From Rugamonas brunnea (GTDB taxonomy: Bacteria; Pseudomonadota; Gammaproteobacteria; Burkholderiales; Burkholderiaceae_D): 56,278 bases of DNA. Where the stretch lies: the NCBI RefSeq assembly GCF_014042345.1, contig NZ_JACEZT010000024.1, positions 1 through 56,278 on the forward strand, written 5' to 3'. This document shows positions 1-8,357 of the stretch, piece by piece (the first letter of the stretch is position 1; every line of letters begins with the position of its first letter). The translations under genes were made by a program, and so were the position numbers. The notes under the pieces are model-generated. The model saw only the letters and a program-made list of their open reading frames with translations. It did not search any database and was not told where the DNA came from.

Positions 1-125
1 AGTAAAGCCACGTCGATCACTCCGATCTCCTGTCGAAAGGACAGGAAGGATTGTGCTATGAACGTGGGTCAGATTCCGTTGCAAATTCGTGGGGAAGATG
101 GGTCAATTTTCAATGCAAATTAACA
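1..125. mobile_element. Terminal remnant of an IS21-like insertion sequence
   Basis: The segment carries two related repeats, GTGGGTCAG at 64-72 and GGGTCAATT at 100-108, each followed by a CAATGCAAATT-like block. It ends in TTAACA at 120-125. Repeated internal copies of a GGGTCA-type motif next to a CA-3' terminus are typical of IS21-family ends. The element's coding part lies outside the window. The junction at 125/126 cuts into an SDR gene. The family call rests on memory of IS21 ends, not on a search. Confidence 0.55.
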
Positions 126-391
126 CTCTGCCCCTGCCGGGGCAACGCCGAGGCTGGCTGCATTCACCAACAAGTCGATACGCCCCTCGCGCCGGACCAC
201 GGTCGCGATGGCTGCCTGGACCGAAGCGTCGCTGGTGACATCCAACGCTAGCATTTCGTAGTTACTCAGATCAACCTTGATGCCAGGTGGCTGGCTCCAT
301 AGACCTTGTAGCCAGCCTGCCACAGTCGGGCCGCGATCGCCTCACCGGTGCCGGATGAAGCGCCGGTGACCAAGGCAATTTTTCCATTCAT
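120..391 (-). pseudogene. Truncated, frameshifted short-chain dehydrogenase/reductase
   Basis: Reading from an ATG at 391, the first frame gives MNGKIALVTGASSGTGEA, the Rossmann TGxxxGxG motif of an SDR, and then runs into a stop near 285 after a frameshift. The SDR reading continues in another frame with YEMLALDVTSDASV and DLLVNAASLGVAPAGAE. NAAS stands where NNAG is normal. Homology stops at about 125, exactly where the IS21-like end begins, so the catalytic YxxxK half is missing. The gene therefore has a frameshift and a 3' truncation, probably by the IS. The closest intact relative in the window is the SDR at 24722-25519. It is very unlikely to be functional. Confidence 0.75.
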
Positions 392-517
392 GGCGATTCC
401 TTTCAAACATTGCGGGCACCTCAAAACGCGAACAGTCCAGGCCGACGGATCTCGCGGCGCGGCCTCCCTTCATGCGGTGCCCCCGTCCAGATCATGTCCT
501 ATCCATCACACCACGGC

Positions 518-1522
518 TCACGCCACAAAGCCGGAACCATCCGTGGCCAAGCGAATCGGCATCCTCCCGGGCCCAGCCGGTACCCGGCTGCCAGCGTTAT
601 CGAGACGGTTGATCTGTTCGGCAGAGAGCGCAATTGTCAAAGCGCCCAGGTTATCGCTCAACTGGCCCAGTGTGCGCGGTCCGATGATAGGCACAGCGCC
701 ATGCGTTCCAGCCCAGCTGATGGCGACCTGGCTGGCGCTGACGCCGAGCTCCGTGGCAACGGACAGCACCGTGTCCAAAATCTGCGTACGCTGTGGTGTG
801 TCCTCGAACTGGAATACGCGCCCACCAAAGCCTTCGGCCCGGCCTTTTTCCCCCTGCCGATATTTGCCGGTCAGCATGCCTCCGCCCAATGGAGACCAAG
901 TGACGATGCCAAGACCCAGCGCGTGCGCCGCCGGGAACAAATCGGCCTCCGACTCACGGTGCACCAGGCTATGCTCGAACTGCGCCGCCGCAATCGGCAC
1001 CGCGTGGGTCAATTCAGCGAGGGTAACCGCGCGGGCCAGACGCCAGGCTGGGAAATTCGACAAACCGGCATAGAGAATTTTGCCAGCGCGCGCCAAATCC
1101 TCGAATCCGCGGACAATCTCCTCGACGGGCGTGACGCCATCCGGGTGATGCGCCCAATAAATGTCTATCCGGTCAGTCTTGAGTCGCTTCAGGCTGGCTT
1201 CAACGGAAGCGATCATCGCCTTGCGACTATTACCGGTCACTAGCCGGTTGGCATTGGGCGTAGCGCCGTTGCTGAACTTGGTGGCCAACACAAAATCCTC
1301 GCGTCGCCCCTGCAGAAGCGCCCCCAGCAATTCCTCCGATTGGCCGAACTGGTAAACATCCGCCGTATCGATAAAGTTGCCGCCGGCCTCGGCGTAGGCG
1401 TCAAAAACCGCCTTCGCCACATCCGGATCAGCCCCATAGCCCCAGCCTGTGCCGAAGTTGCCAGTGCCTAAGGCCACCTGCGACACCCTCAGGCCCGTCC
1501 TGCCAAAAACCACATATTGCAT
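518..1522 (-). CDS. Aldo/keto reductase
   Basis: This 334-residue protein has the complete AKR (TIM-barrel) signature. The catalytic tetrad is readable as D52 and Y57 in IDTADVYQFG, K82 in ATKFSNG, and the His of IYWAHHPDG near 125. The C-terminal NADPH-binding part includes TWSPLGGGMLTGKY and IIGPRT. The length is typical of the AKR subgroup that reduces aldehydes and ketones with NADPH in the cytoplasm. The start at 1522 has a good AAGGGAG ribosome site. The substrate cannot be told. It is separated from the MaoC-like gene by a weak copy of the 14-bp operator at 1541-1554, so it probably belongs to the same TetR-controlled set. Confidence 0.9.
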   Translation of the reverse strand: MQYVVFGRTGLRVSQVALGTGNFGTGWGYGADPDVAKAVFDAYAEAGGNFIDTADVYQFGQSEELLGALLQGRREDFVLATKFSNGATPNANRLVTGNSRKAMIASVEASLKRLKTDRIDIYWAHHPDGVTPVEEIVRGFEDLARAGKILYAGLSNFPAWRLARAVTLAELTHAVPIAAAQFEHSLVHRESEADLFPAAHALGLGIVTWSPLGGGMLTGKYRQGEKGRAEGFGGRVFQFEDTPQRTQILDTVLSVATELGVSASQVAISWAGTHGAVPIIGPRTLGQLSDNLGALTIALSAEQINRLDNAGSRVPAGPGRMPIRLATDGSGFVA

Positions 1523-1540
1523 CAGTTACTCCCTTAATAA

Positions 1541-1554
1541 ATTACATTCATCAT
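1541..1554. promoter_or_regulatory. Putative TetR operator (site a), weak copy
   Basis: ATTACATTCATCAT matches the window's 14-bp palindrome ATGATGATCATCAT at 10 of 14 positions, with the right half perfect. It is nearly identical to the left arm of the large palindrome at 40975-40988 (ATTACAGTCATCAT). It lies 19 bp upstream of the aldo/keto reductase start. Confidence 0.45.
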
Positions 1555-1565
1555 ATTAAGCGCGG

Positions 1566-2018
1566 CTACGAAGGGCGTCTTTGCACGATGAGATTGCCCA
1601 CCGAAACCTGGACCGCCTCACCCCACTGGTTGAACGTAGAAGTGCGCATTTTGACCACTCCCTGCTCCGGCCGGGACTTCGATGGGCGAACTTCCAGCAC
1701 CTCGCCTTCCACCCGCAACTCGTCGCCTGGCCGCACCGGCGTTGGCCAGCGCAGCTCCTCGAACCCTGCGCCGACTATGCCTCCCGCCGGCTGGAATTCG
1801 GTTTCAACGAGCAAGCGCATCGTCACCGCAGCGGTGTGCCAGCCACTGGCGGCCAGTCCCCGGAAAATCGAGACGCTGGCCGCGCCTTCATCGAGATGGA
1901 AGGGTTGAGGATCGAATTCCGCAGCAAATGCCTTGGCACGCTCGGACTCAATACGAATGCGCGTTCCGCCGGCAAAGCGCTGCCCCGGCGTGAAATCTTC
2001 AAGATAGAGGACTGTCAT
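1566..2018 (-). CDS. MaoC-like hot-dog dehydratase
   Basis: Starting from ATG 2018 (MTVLYLEDFTPGQRF, with AAAGG upstream) the product is 150 residues, the usual length of a single-domain MaoC hydratase. An upstream in-frame start would add 37 residues that look non-native. Diagnostic parts are DPQPFHLDE near residue 35, which carries the catalytic Asp and His of (R)-specific enoyl-CoA hydratases, followed by FRGLAASGWHTAA and RPGDELRVEGEVLEVRPSKSRPEQG. Such proteins hydrate enoyl-CoA or related thioesters. It sits between a thioesterase and an aldo/keto reductase in a catabolic setting. The substrate is unknown. Confidence 0.85.
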   Translation of the reverse strand: MTVLYLEDFTPGQRFAGGTRIRIESERAKAFAAEFDPQPFHLDEGAASVSIFRGLAASGWHTAAVTMRLLVETEFQPAGGIVGAGFEELRWPTPVRPGDELRVEGEVLEVRPSKSRPEQGVVKMRTSTFNQWGEAVQVSVGNLIVQRRPS

Positions 2019-2138
2019 GATCGAACCTTTAAGCAAAGTAATGTGGCTGGCATCGCCAGCTTCTTGAAACACCGTGAAGGCGCCGACGCGCCACTTAAGC
2101 TCAACACGCCCCGGCGACACAGCGCCCATTAGGTGGCG

Positions 2139-2699
2139 TTAAGCCCGCTCATGCGCATACCTGGCGCTCGCGGCGGGATGGTCGAAGATCAGACAGGTCG
2201 TCGTCGCGTGCGCGTACAACTTGCCATCGGCGCCAACGATGCGGCCCTCGGCCGTGGCGACCTGGCGCCCGACATGGATCACCTTCCCCTCGGCCCGCAC
2301 CAGCGGCACGCTATCGTCAAGCGCGCGTACCATGTTCACCTTGAGTTCCAACGTCGTATAGCCCTTCCCTGCAGCCAAGGTGGTGTGGATCGCGCAGCCA
2401 ACGGCCGAATCCAACAGCGTCGCGAACCAGCCGCCATGTACCGTACCCAGCGGGTTATAGTGCCGCCGTTGCGGCCGCCCCTGGAACACTGCCGCGCCAG
2501 GCGCCATATGGATCGGCACGAAATCGAGCGTGTCGCCTATTGGCGCGGGAGGAAGTTCGCCGGCAAAGATCGCCTGGAAGACCTCCATGCCCGAGCGCCC
2601 GGCGAGCCGCTCCCTTGGCACCGCTTGGGGTTCCCGCAACCGTGCGCGCACTGCGGCCTCGTCCGCTTTCCAACCCGCGATAACCTGATCAACCGTCAT
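2139..2699 (-). CDS. PaaI-family thioesterase (hot-dog fold)
   Basis: The 186-residue protein contains YNPLGTVHGGWFATLLDSA, the classic PaaI/4HBT motif with the HGG(x)xxxLxD active-site segment at about residues 82-100. The C-terminal VATAEGRIVGADGKLYAHATT is also typical. It should hydrolyse an acyl-CoA in the cytoplasm, perhaps to rescue CoA trapped in dead-end thioesters. I chose ATG 2699, with AAAGGG just upstream, over the GTG one codon earlier. A strong operator copy lies 72 bp upstream (2771-2784), suggesting it is the first gene of a TetR-controlled unit that may include the MaoC gene 120 bp downstream. Confidence 0.88.
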   Translation of the reverse strand: MTVDQVIAGWKADEAAVRARLREPQAVPRERLAGRSGMEVFQAIFAGELPPAPIGDTLDFVPIHMAPGAAVFQGRPQRRHYNPLGTVHGGWFATLLDSAVGCAIHTTLAAGKGYTTLELKVNMVRALDDSVPLVRAEGKVIHVGRQVATAEGRIVGADGKLYAHATTTCLIFDHPAASARYAHERA

Positions 2700-2770
2700 C
2701 ACAACCCTTTCTCCAAAATGCTGACATCTGTAACTGCCTTAACCACAATATAGCATATGATGAGAATAAT

Positions 2771-2784
2771 ATGACGATCATCAT
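2771..2784. promoter_or_regulatory. Putative TetR operator (site b)
   Basis: ATGACGATCATCAT matches the palindromic consensus at 13 of 14 positions and is identical to the site at 46715-46728 upstream of a porin. It sits in the 242-bp gap between the porin stop and the thioesterase start. The flanking DNA is AT-rich compared with its surroundings. Confidence 0.7.
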
Positions 2785-2941
2785 TGAATTTCGTGGGTAC
2801 GCCAACTCCTCGAACTTCTTGCTTGCATTCAGACTATGCCCAGGGTTCCGCGCTGCAGAACATGCAACAGCTCGCAGCAAGGGCAACGGTCGCCCCGCCA
2901 TGGTCGACCGTGCGGCCGCTGCCCTGCCCCCGGGCGCCGGA

Positions 2942-4081
2942 TCAAAGGCTGTGATTAATGCCCAAGGTCAATGCACGGACGCGTGCGCCTACCGAAGTTG
3001 GTGCGACGGCGGTATCGTTTGAGACCAGCGCAAACGTGCCGGTGGCATTGTTGCGGGACTGGCCGTACGACGCGTAAAGCACGGAACGACGCGACAGGCG
3101 GTACAGATAGCTGAGGGAAAACACCGTTGACTTCGGCGCCACGCCAGCGGCCGCGTCCCGTGACATGCGCTGGACGTTAAGCTGCACCGTGCTGAGCCCC
3201 TTGGTTACTGCGCCCCCAAGCCAGACATCCTTGCTGTCGCTATCGGGCACGGGCTGTTTGGCATGGAAGTAACCACTGGCGACTGAGTAATCACCCACCG
3301 TATATTTTGCCCCCAGCACCAGATCCTTGCGCGTCCCGGTGGCGCCGGTGAACGCCAGCGGCGCTTGACTCACCACTGGCAACTCCAGTTCCTGGTAGGC
3401 CCCCGCCAGCAGCAGCGATTCGCCTTTATATTGCACGGAAACGGATTCCATGCGATTGGCAGCCTTGGGCGCGGCGCCCGGACCGCCGCTGCTTTCCGAA
3501 CCCGCGCTGTACATGACGCGCGCCATGAAGCCTTGCAACGACGGACTGCTATAGAAGACCGCGTTGCTGGCCCGCCCGAAACGATCCGAGCCGGTGCCGG
3601 ACAGCAGAATGGTTTGCTGCGCATTACCATACAACTGGAGCCGCAACGGGTCGGTCTCCAACAGCGCCCAGTACAGCGGCGTGTAGTCGCGGCCGATGGC
3701 GACCGTTCCCCAGCCCCCCTCCAGCGCGACGAACGAGCGGCGGTTGAACAGACCGCTCGCGGCGACTCCGCCAGGCGCGGCCGGCGTGGCCGAGGATGGA
3801 TTCCCGGTGTAGCTCTTCATGGCCCCGGTGTCCGAGTCGAAGCCGGCCTCCAGCTGGAACCTGGCCTTCAATCCCCCCCCGAGGTCTTCCGTGCCAAGAA
3901 ATCCAAGGCGGGAAGCGGACGCGACGCCGGATGTGACCGTGGTCGCTTTGGCGTTGCCGGTGTCGGAGTAACTCAGGCCGGCATCCACAGCGCCATAGAG
4001 CGTGACGTTCGATTGCGCCATGGCCGGTGCGGCCAAGGCCAGGCTGGCGGCAATGCCGGCGGTTTGCAGTACTGCTTTCAT
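2942..4081 (-). CDS. Gram-negative porin (betaproteobacterial type)
   Basis: The 379-residue protein starts with a clear signal peptide, MKAVLQTAGIAASLALAAPAMA, cleaved before QSNVTLYGAVDAGLSY. It continues as a betaproteobacterial trimeric porin with SRLGFLGTEDLGGGLKARFQLE and FNRRSFVALEGGWGTVAIGRDYTPLY. This forms a 16-strand outer-membrane barrel for small hydrophilic solutes. The last residue is Leu (GINHSL) rather than the usual Phe, which may weaken BAM recognition. The start at 4081 has GGAGAC. It follows the two tandem hydrolases by 56 bp and is probably co-transcribed with them under the operator at 6170. Confidence 0.92.
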   Translation of the reverse strand: MKAVLQTAGIAASLALAAPAMAQSNVTLYGAVDAGLSYSDTGNAKATTVTSGVASASRLGFLGTEDLGGGLKARFQLEAGFDSDTGAMKSYTGNPSSATPAAPGGVAASGLFNRRSFVALEGGWGTVAIGRDYTPLYWALLETDPLRLQLYGNAQQTILLSGTGSDRFGRASNAVFYSSPSLQGFMARVMYSAGSESSGGPGAAPKAANRMESVSVQYKGESLLLAGAYQELELPVVSQAPLAFTGATGTRKDLVLGAKYTVGDYSVASGYFHAKQPVPDSDSKDVWLGGAVTKGLSTVQLNVQRMSRDAAAGVAPKSTVFSLSYLYRLSRRSVLYASYGQSRNNATGTFALVSNDTAVAPTSVGARVRALTLGINHSL

Positions 4082-4137
4082 TGTTGTCTCCGTACGGAAG
4101 TAGTTAGTTTTGGTGGTTGAAAATGCGCTGCCGCTGA

Positions 4138-5166
4138 TCAGGACGATGTTTTGCCCGTGCCCCGGATAAAGGCACCGATCTGTTTTGCCGCTGCTTGTGG
4201 CTGCTGCTGATGCGGACCATGGCCGGCGCTGGGATAGGTAATCAGGTTTAAGGTGGGGAGCTGGTTGTTCAATGCGTACCAGTTCTCGACCGGGAAGGCG
4301 AGGTCGTGATCGCCCCCCAGGTGCAGGATGGGGACGCCGGTATTCCTGAGCGCGGCGCCCACCGCGTCGGCCGGAAACACCGGATTACTGGGCAGCGTCG
4401 CCAGTTGGGCTAACGCCCACTCGAGCGGCACCTCGGGACTGCGGTCGCCCTTGCGTGCCGCGATGCGGGTGAACGATGCCTGCGCGGCGGCACGGCTGCC
4501 GGCGTCCGCCGGCTCAAAAAAGGAATGCGTGAACCAGTCCAGGTCACGGGTCGCTTGCTGCGCGAGGGAAAAGAACAACGGATCGGTGGTCTTGACCAGC
4601 GGGCCGGGCGGCGTGGTGCCGATCAACACAAGGTGCGAGATATCGGCGCCGTGGCCGGTCATGAAGATCTGCGCCACCATGCCGCCCAGGGACCAACCGC
4701 CAACGGCGAAGTCCTTCAAGCCCAGCGCGGTGACCAGATCCTGCACGTCCCCGGCCAACGACACGGCGTCGTAGGTGGCGGGCCCGGTCGACTGCCCCAT
4801 GCCCGAGTAGTCGAAATAAATCACACGAAAGCCTTGCGCCGCGAGGCTATCGATGAAATCCGGGTCCCACCAGTCGAGCACCCCCATGAAACGGTGGCAC
4901 AGCACGATGGGCTTGCCCTCGCCTACGGAACGGTAGGCCAACTTGCGTCCACCAACCGCCGCGAACCGCGTCGGTGTATCGCGCGCGCCCAAGGCTACGG
5001 TCCCGGCGATACCGCCGTCGCCGCCGCACCCAGCGAGGGCCAGCGCGCCGACCGCCGCAAGACCTTGGACGAAGGCACGCCGGCGCGCAGGCGCGCCTGC
5101 TGCCGCGGCGAACGGCCCCTTGGCGCGGACGTCGTCCTTGCCGTCATGAATTGTCTGCTCACGCAT
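4138..5166 (-). CDS. Exported alpha/beta hydrolase, probable lipoprotein
   Basis: The protein has 342 residues. The N-terminus carries ARRRAFVQGLAAVGALALAGC, a twin-arginine-like segment plus hydrophobic stretch ending in an LAGC lipobox (Cys 47), so it is probably a lipoprotein. The catalytic core has the nucleophile elbow GGWSLGG (Ser 159), LGGDHDLAFP for the acid region and SAGHGPHQ for the catalytic His. The oxyanion segment reads VLCHRFMG. Such proteins are esterases, lactonases or related enzymes. The gene ends the hydrolase pair: the upstream paralogue stops 12 bp before it, and the two proteins are very similar through the core. The substrate is unknown. Confidence 0.88.
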   Translation of the reverse strand: MREQTIHDGKDDVRAKGPFAAAAGAPARRRAFVQGLAAVGALALAGCGGDGGIAGTVALGARDTPTRFAAVGGRKLAYRSVGEGKPIVLCHRFMGVLDWWDPDFIDSLAAQGFRVIYFDYSGMGQSTGPATYDAVSLAGDVQDLVTALGLKDFAVGGWSLGGMVAQIFMTGHGADISHLVLIGTTPPGPLVKTTDPLFFSLAQQATRDLDWFTHSFFEPADAGSRAAAQASFTRIAARKGDRSPEVPLEWALAQLATLPSNPVFPADAVGAALRNTGVPILHLGGDHDLAFPVENWYALNNQLPTLNLITYPSAGHGPHQQQPQAAAKQIGAFIRGTGKTSS

Positions 5167-5178
5167 CCTGGTTCTCCT

Positions 5179-6144
5179 TCATTGCTGGCCGTTGATGAAG
5201 GCGGCGATTTGCTCCGCCGCCAGCGTCGGATACTGTTGGTGTGGACCGTGCCCGCTTCTCGGAAAGGTCATTTGCGTAACGGTGGGCAATTGACCGTTCA
5301 AGGCATACCAGTTCTCAACCGGAAAACCGAGGTCGTGGTCGGCACCCAGATGCAGGACGGGGACTGCGGTCGTCTTGAGCACCGCAAGCACCGCATCGGC
5401 CGGGAACACCGGGTTGCTGGGCAAGGTCGAAAGCTGGGCCAATGCCCAATTCAGGGGTATTTCCGGGCTGCGATCACCGCGACGGGCGGCGATGCGGGCG
5501 AACGAAGCCTGGGCGGCGGCGCGGCTGCCAGCATCATTCGGTTCGAAAAAGGAGCGGGTGAACCAATCGAGGTCATGCTCGGTCCGTTGCGCCAGGGAGA
5601 AGAACACAGGATCGGTGGTTTTAACCAGCGGCCCGGGCGGCGTGGTTCCGATCAGCAGCACATGGCTCACCTCGGCACTGTGGCTAGCCAGATAGATCTG
5701 CGCCGCCATGCCGCCTACCGACCAACCGCCGATCACGGTGTCCTTCAGCCCCAGCCCATCCACCAAATCCTTGGCGTCCCTGGCCAGCGAGACCACGTCG
5801 TACGTCGGACTGCCCGACGATTGCCCCATGCCGGTATAGTCGAAATAGATCACGCGGAAACCCTGTGCCGCCAGGGCGTCGATAAAGCCGGGGTCCCACC
5901 AGTCCATCACCCCTAGAAAGCGATGGCAAAGCACAATGGGCTTGCCCTGCCCGACCGAACGATAGGCCAGCTGACGCCCGCCGGTTTCGACGAAAAGGGT
6001 CGGCGTCGTGGCCGCGCCTGCCGCAGCGGCATTGGCCAGGCGCGGCAGAGCCAGGGTCGCGGCGCCTGACACACCGGCAAGCAGGATCTGGCGGCGCGAT
6101 ACCGGCCCCTTCACAGCCGCGTTGAGAGAATTCATGTGGTCCAA
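5179..6144 (-). CDS. Exported alpha/beta hydrolase, paralogue of the next gene
   Basis: The 321-residue protein has a Tat-like signal (SRRQILLAGVSGAATLALPR, then LANA) but no lipobox, so a soluble periplasmic enzyme is likely. The core has GGWSVGG (Ser 142), LGADHDLGFP and SGHGPHQ. It shares long blocks with the downstream gene (VLCHRFLGVMDWWDP, LIGTTPPGPLVKTTDP), which indicates tandem duplication. A TTG start at 6144 is preceded by GAAGGAG at ideal spacing; the ATG at 6135 is 16 nt from that site. The TTG start is therefore plausible. The 14-bp operator at 6170-6183 lies just upstream. Confidence 0.87.
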   Translation of the reverse strand: MDHMNSLNAAVKGPVSRRQILLAGVSGAATLALPRLANAAAAGAATTPTLFVETGGRQLAYRSVGQGKPIVLCHRFLGVMDWWDPGFIDALAAQGFRVIYFDYTGMGQSSGSPTYDVVSLARDAKDLVDGLGLKDTVIGGWSVGGMAAQIYLASHSAEVSHVLLIGTTPPGPLVKTTDPVFFSLAQRTEHDLDWFTRSFFEPNDAGSRAAAQASFARIAARRGDRSPEIPLNWALAQLSTLPSNPVFPADAVLAVLKTTAVPVLHLGADHDLGFPVENWYALNGQLPTVTQMTFPRSGHGPHQQYPTLAAEQIAAFINGQQ

Positions 6145-6169
6145 AGCATCACTCCTTCATACTAACAAT

Positions 6170-6183
6170 ATGATGACCGTCAT
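6170..6183. promoter_or_regulatory. Putative TetR operator (site c)
   Basis: ATGATGACCGTCAT agrees with the palindromic consensus at 12 of 14 positions and is embedded in AATATG...CATATATA. It lies 26 bp before the start of the hydrolase pair, where it would overlap the promoter. Confidence 0.65.
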
Positions 6184-6271
6184 ATATAGAATTAAAAAAC
6201 GCAAGGCGACGGGACTGCCGGGACGTTACCTTGGCGCCTGGTTGTTCAACGAATTTGACGAGGATGGGTAC

Positions 6272-6982
6272 TCAACAGCGGAGCAAACCCGCCAGTTGCT
6301 CCAGATCCCTGGCATGGAAGGTGTTATCGGGATGCGGCGACACATCCTTGACCTGCGACGCGCCGTATTCCAGCGGACGTTCGATATAGGCGGTCTTCAA
6401 GCCGCACGCGCGGGCATGCGCCAGGTCATCCTGGTGGGCAGCGACCAGCATGACCTGGCCCGGTTCGACGTCGAAGATCTTCGCCACACCCAGATAGGTG
6501 GCCGGGTCCGGCTTATATTTTTGAAACACTTCAGCGGAGAGCACGCAATCCCACGGCAGCCCGGCCTGTTTAGCCATATTGGTCAGCAGACCGATATTGC
6601 CGTTTGAGAGCGTGCAAATGGTATAGCGTTGCTTCAGCCGCCGCAGTCCCGCCACCGTATCCGGCCAGGCGCCGAGCCGATGCCAAGCCTTATTCAAATG
6701 GCGCTTTTGTTCCTCGCTCAACTGCGTCACGCCGAATCGCACCAGCAGATCATCCAGTATCATGCGATGCAAATCGTCGATCAGCGTCCAGCCCAGTTCC
6801 CCAGACATGACCTTTTGCATAGCCGGCATGTAACCGGCCCGCCACGCCAAGGCGAATTGATCGGCATCCACATCCAGATGCATCGACCGCACCTCATCCA
6901 TGATGCTCCGGTGCCAGTCAACGACGGTGCCAAAGACATCGAAGGCGAGGATCTTGATATCGTCGGCCATCGTCAGCGTCAT
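6272..6982 (-). CDS. HAD hydrolase, haloacid dehalogenase type II-like
   Basis: From ATG 6982 (preceded by GGGAGG) the protein has 236 residues, normal for type II haloacid dehalogenases. Motif I is ILAFDVFGTVVD with the nucleophile Asp 15, motif II is CTLSNGN, motif III is the Lys of FQKYKPDP, and motif IV is MLVAAHQDDL. The annotated-looking longer frame would run into the upstream MFS gene and is rejected. Family members release halide from 2-haloacids or act as phosphatases. It is the last gene of the run that begins with the 2-oxoacid oxidoreductase, 26 bp after the MFS carrier. The natural substrate is uncertain. Confidence 0.85.
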   Translation of the reverse strand: MTLTMADDIKILAFDVFGTVVDWHRSIMDEVRSMHLDVDADQFALAWRAGYMPAMQKVMSGELGWTLIDDLHRMILDDLLVRFGVTQLSEEQKRHLNKAWHRLGAWPDTVAGLRRLKQRYTICTLSNGNIGLLTNMAKQAGLPWDCVLSAEVFQKYKPDPATYLGVAKIFDVEPGQVMLVAAHQDDLAHARACGLKTAYIERPLEYGASQVKDVSPHPDNTFHARDLEQLAGLLRC

Positions 6983-7008
6983 GTTTTCCTCCCTGGACAT
7001 ATGTTGCA

Positions 7009-8304
7009 TCATGCGGCCTCCCGCAACGTCACGGCGCTCCACACGGCGCCAAGCAGCAATAGTACGCCGATGATCCAGAAGCCCCCCGACAGGCTGCCGG
7101 TGGCGGCACTCACTTTACCCACCAGTACCGGCGCAGCGAACCCGCCCAGGTTGCCGACCGAGGCGACAATGGCGATACCGACCGCCGACGCGGCCGGACT
7201 CAGCATGCGTGTCGGAACCGTCCAGAAGATGGGCACGCCCGCCAGCACGCCGGCGTAAGCGATGGCGGCGCCGATCGCCATCCCCGCCACATTCCCGATC
7301 TGCATCGCAATCACGATGAAGCCCGCGCATCCGAGCGCAAATGCCGCCGTCAAGTGCCAACGGCGTTCCTGCATGAGGTCCGAACTGCGGCTCAGCAGTA
7401 GCATGGACACCAGCCCCGCGAAGTTGGTGGCGGACACCAACAAGCCGATCTTGGCGCTAGATCCGACGCCAGCCTGGCTGAACAAGGTTGGCATCCAGAA
7501 CGAGATGCCGTAACCGCCGCAAATCAACAAGAAATACAGCCAGGCGCAGTTCCAACTCCAGACGCTGGCAAAACCCGCCTTCAGCGACGCGCTGGGGCGT
7601 TTGATTTTGCCAAGGCTGGCGATCAGGCGCTTGCGGTCGTTGGCGCTCAGCCATTCCGCCTGCTCAGGCGTATCGGACAGGCGCAGGTATATCCCCGCCG
7701 CCACCAGAATGCATGGCAGGCCGGTGGAGACAAGCAGCCACTGCCAACCGGCCAGTCCGTGGGCGCCATCGAGGAATTCCATGATGGCGCCGCATATCGG
7801 GCCACCGATCACACCCGAGATCGCCAATGCGGCCATGAACCACGACATGATGCGGCCCCGGTGCGAGAGCGGGAACCAATAGGTCAGAAACAACACCACG
7901 CCCGGGAAGAAGCCCGCCTCGGCGAAGCCGATCAGAAAGCGGATCAGGTAGAACTGAAAAGGCGTGGTCACATACGCCATCGCCGTGGTCGCGATCCCCC
8001 ATGCGACCATGATGGTGGGCACCCAGCGGCGCGCGCCTATCCGTTCCAGGATCATGTTGCTGGGCACTTCAAACACGAAGAAGCCGATAAAGAACATCCC
8101 CGCCCCGACGCCAAAAGCGGCGTCGTCCATGGCCAGGGCCTTCCCCAGCTGAATCTTGGCGAACGAGATATTGATCCTGTCGATGAAATTGACGACGTAG
8201 GCAAGGAACAGGATAGGAATCAATCGCCAGGCGACCTTGCGGACCAAATGGTCGAGCGCTGCGTCCTGGGACGTGGGAATGGCATCTACTGCTAGGGTGG
8301 TCAT
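7009..8304 (-). CDS. MFS transporter, anion:cation symporter (ACS) type
   Basis: The 431-residue protein has about 12 hydrophobic segments in two sets of six. The first half shows NFIDRINISFAK and FFVFEVPSNMILERIGARRW, and RFLIGFAEAGFFPG follows; these are ACS-family marks shared by glucarate, galactonate, tartrate and phthalate carriers. It should import an organic or sugar acid with protons. AAAAGGAGA precedes the start at 8304. It lies between the IlvD/Edd dehydratase and the HAD gene with short gaps (53 and 26 bp), fitting an acid-catabolic operon. Confidence 0.9.
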   Translation of the reverse strand: MTTLAVDAIPTSQDAALDHLVRKVAWRLIPILFLAYVVNFIDRINISFAKIQLGKALAMDDAAFGVGAGMFFIGFFVFEVPSNMILERIGARRWVPTIMVAWGIATTAMAYVTTPFQFYLIRFLIGFAEAGFFPGVVLFLTYWFPLSHRGRIMSWFMAALAISGVIGGPICGAIMEFLDGAHGLAGWQWLLVSTGLPCILVAAGIYLRLSDTPEQAEWLSANDRKRLIASLGKIKRPSASLKAGFASVWSWNCAWLYFLLICGGYGISFWMPTLFSQAGVGSSAKIGLLVSATNFAGLVSMLLLSRSSDLMQERRWHLTAAFALGCAGFIVIAMQIGNVAGMAIGAAIAYAGVLAGVPIFWTVPTRMLSPAASAVGIAIVASVGNLGGFAAPVLVGKVSAATGSLSGGFWIIGVLLLLGAVWSAVTLREAA

Positions 8305-8357
8305 GGTGTCTTCTCCTTTTGGATGATTTTTAATTGATATGATTGGTAAGGGCGTTG

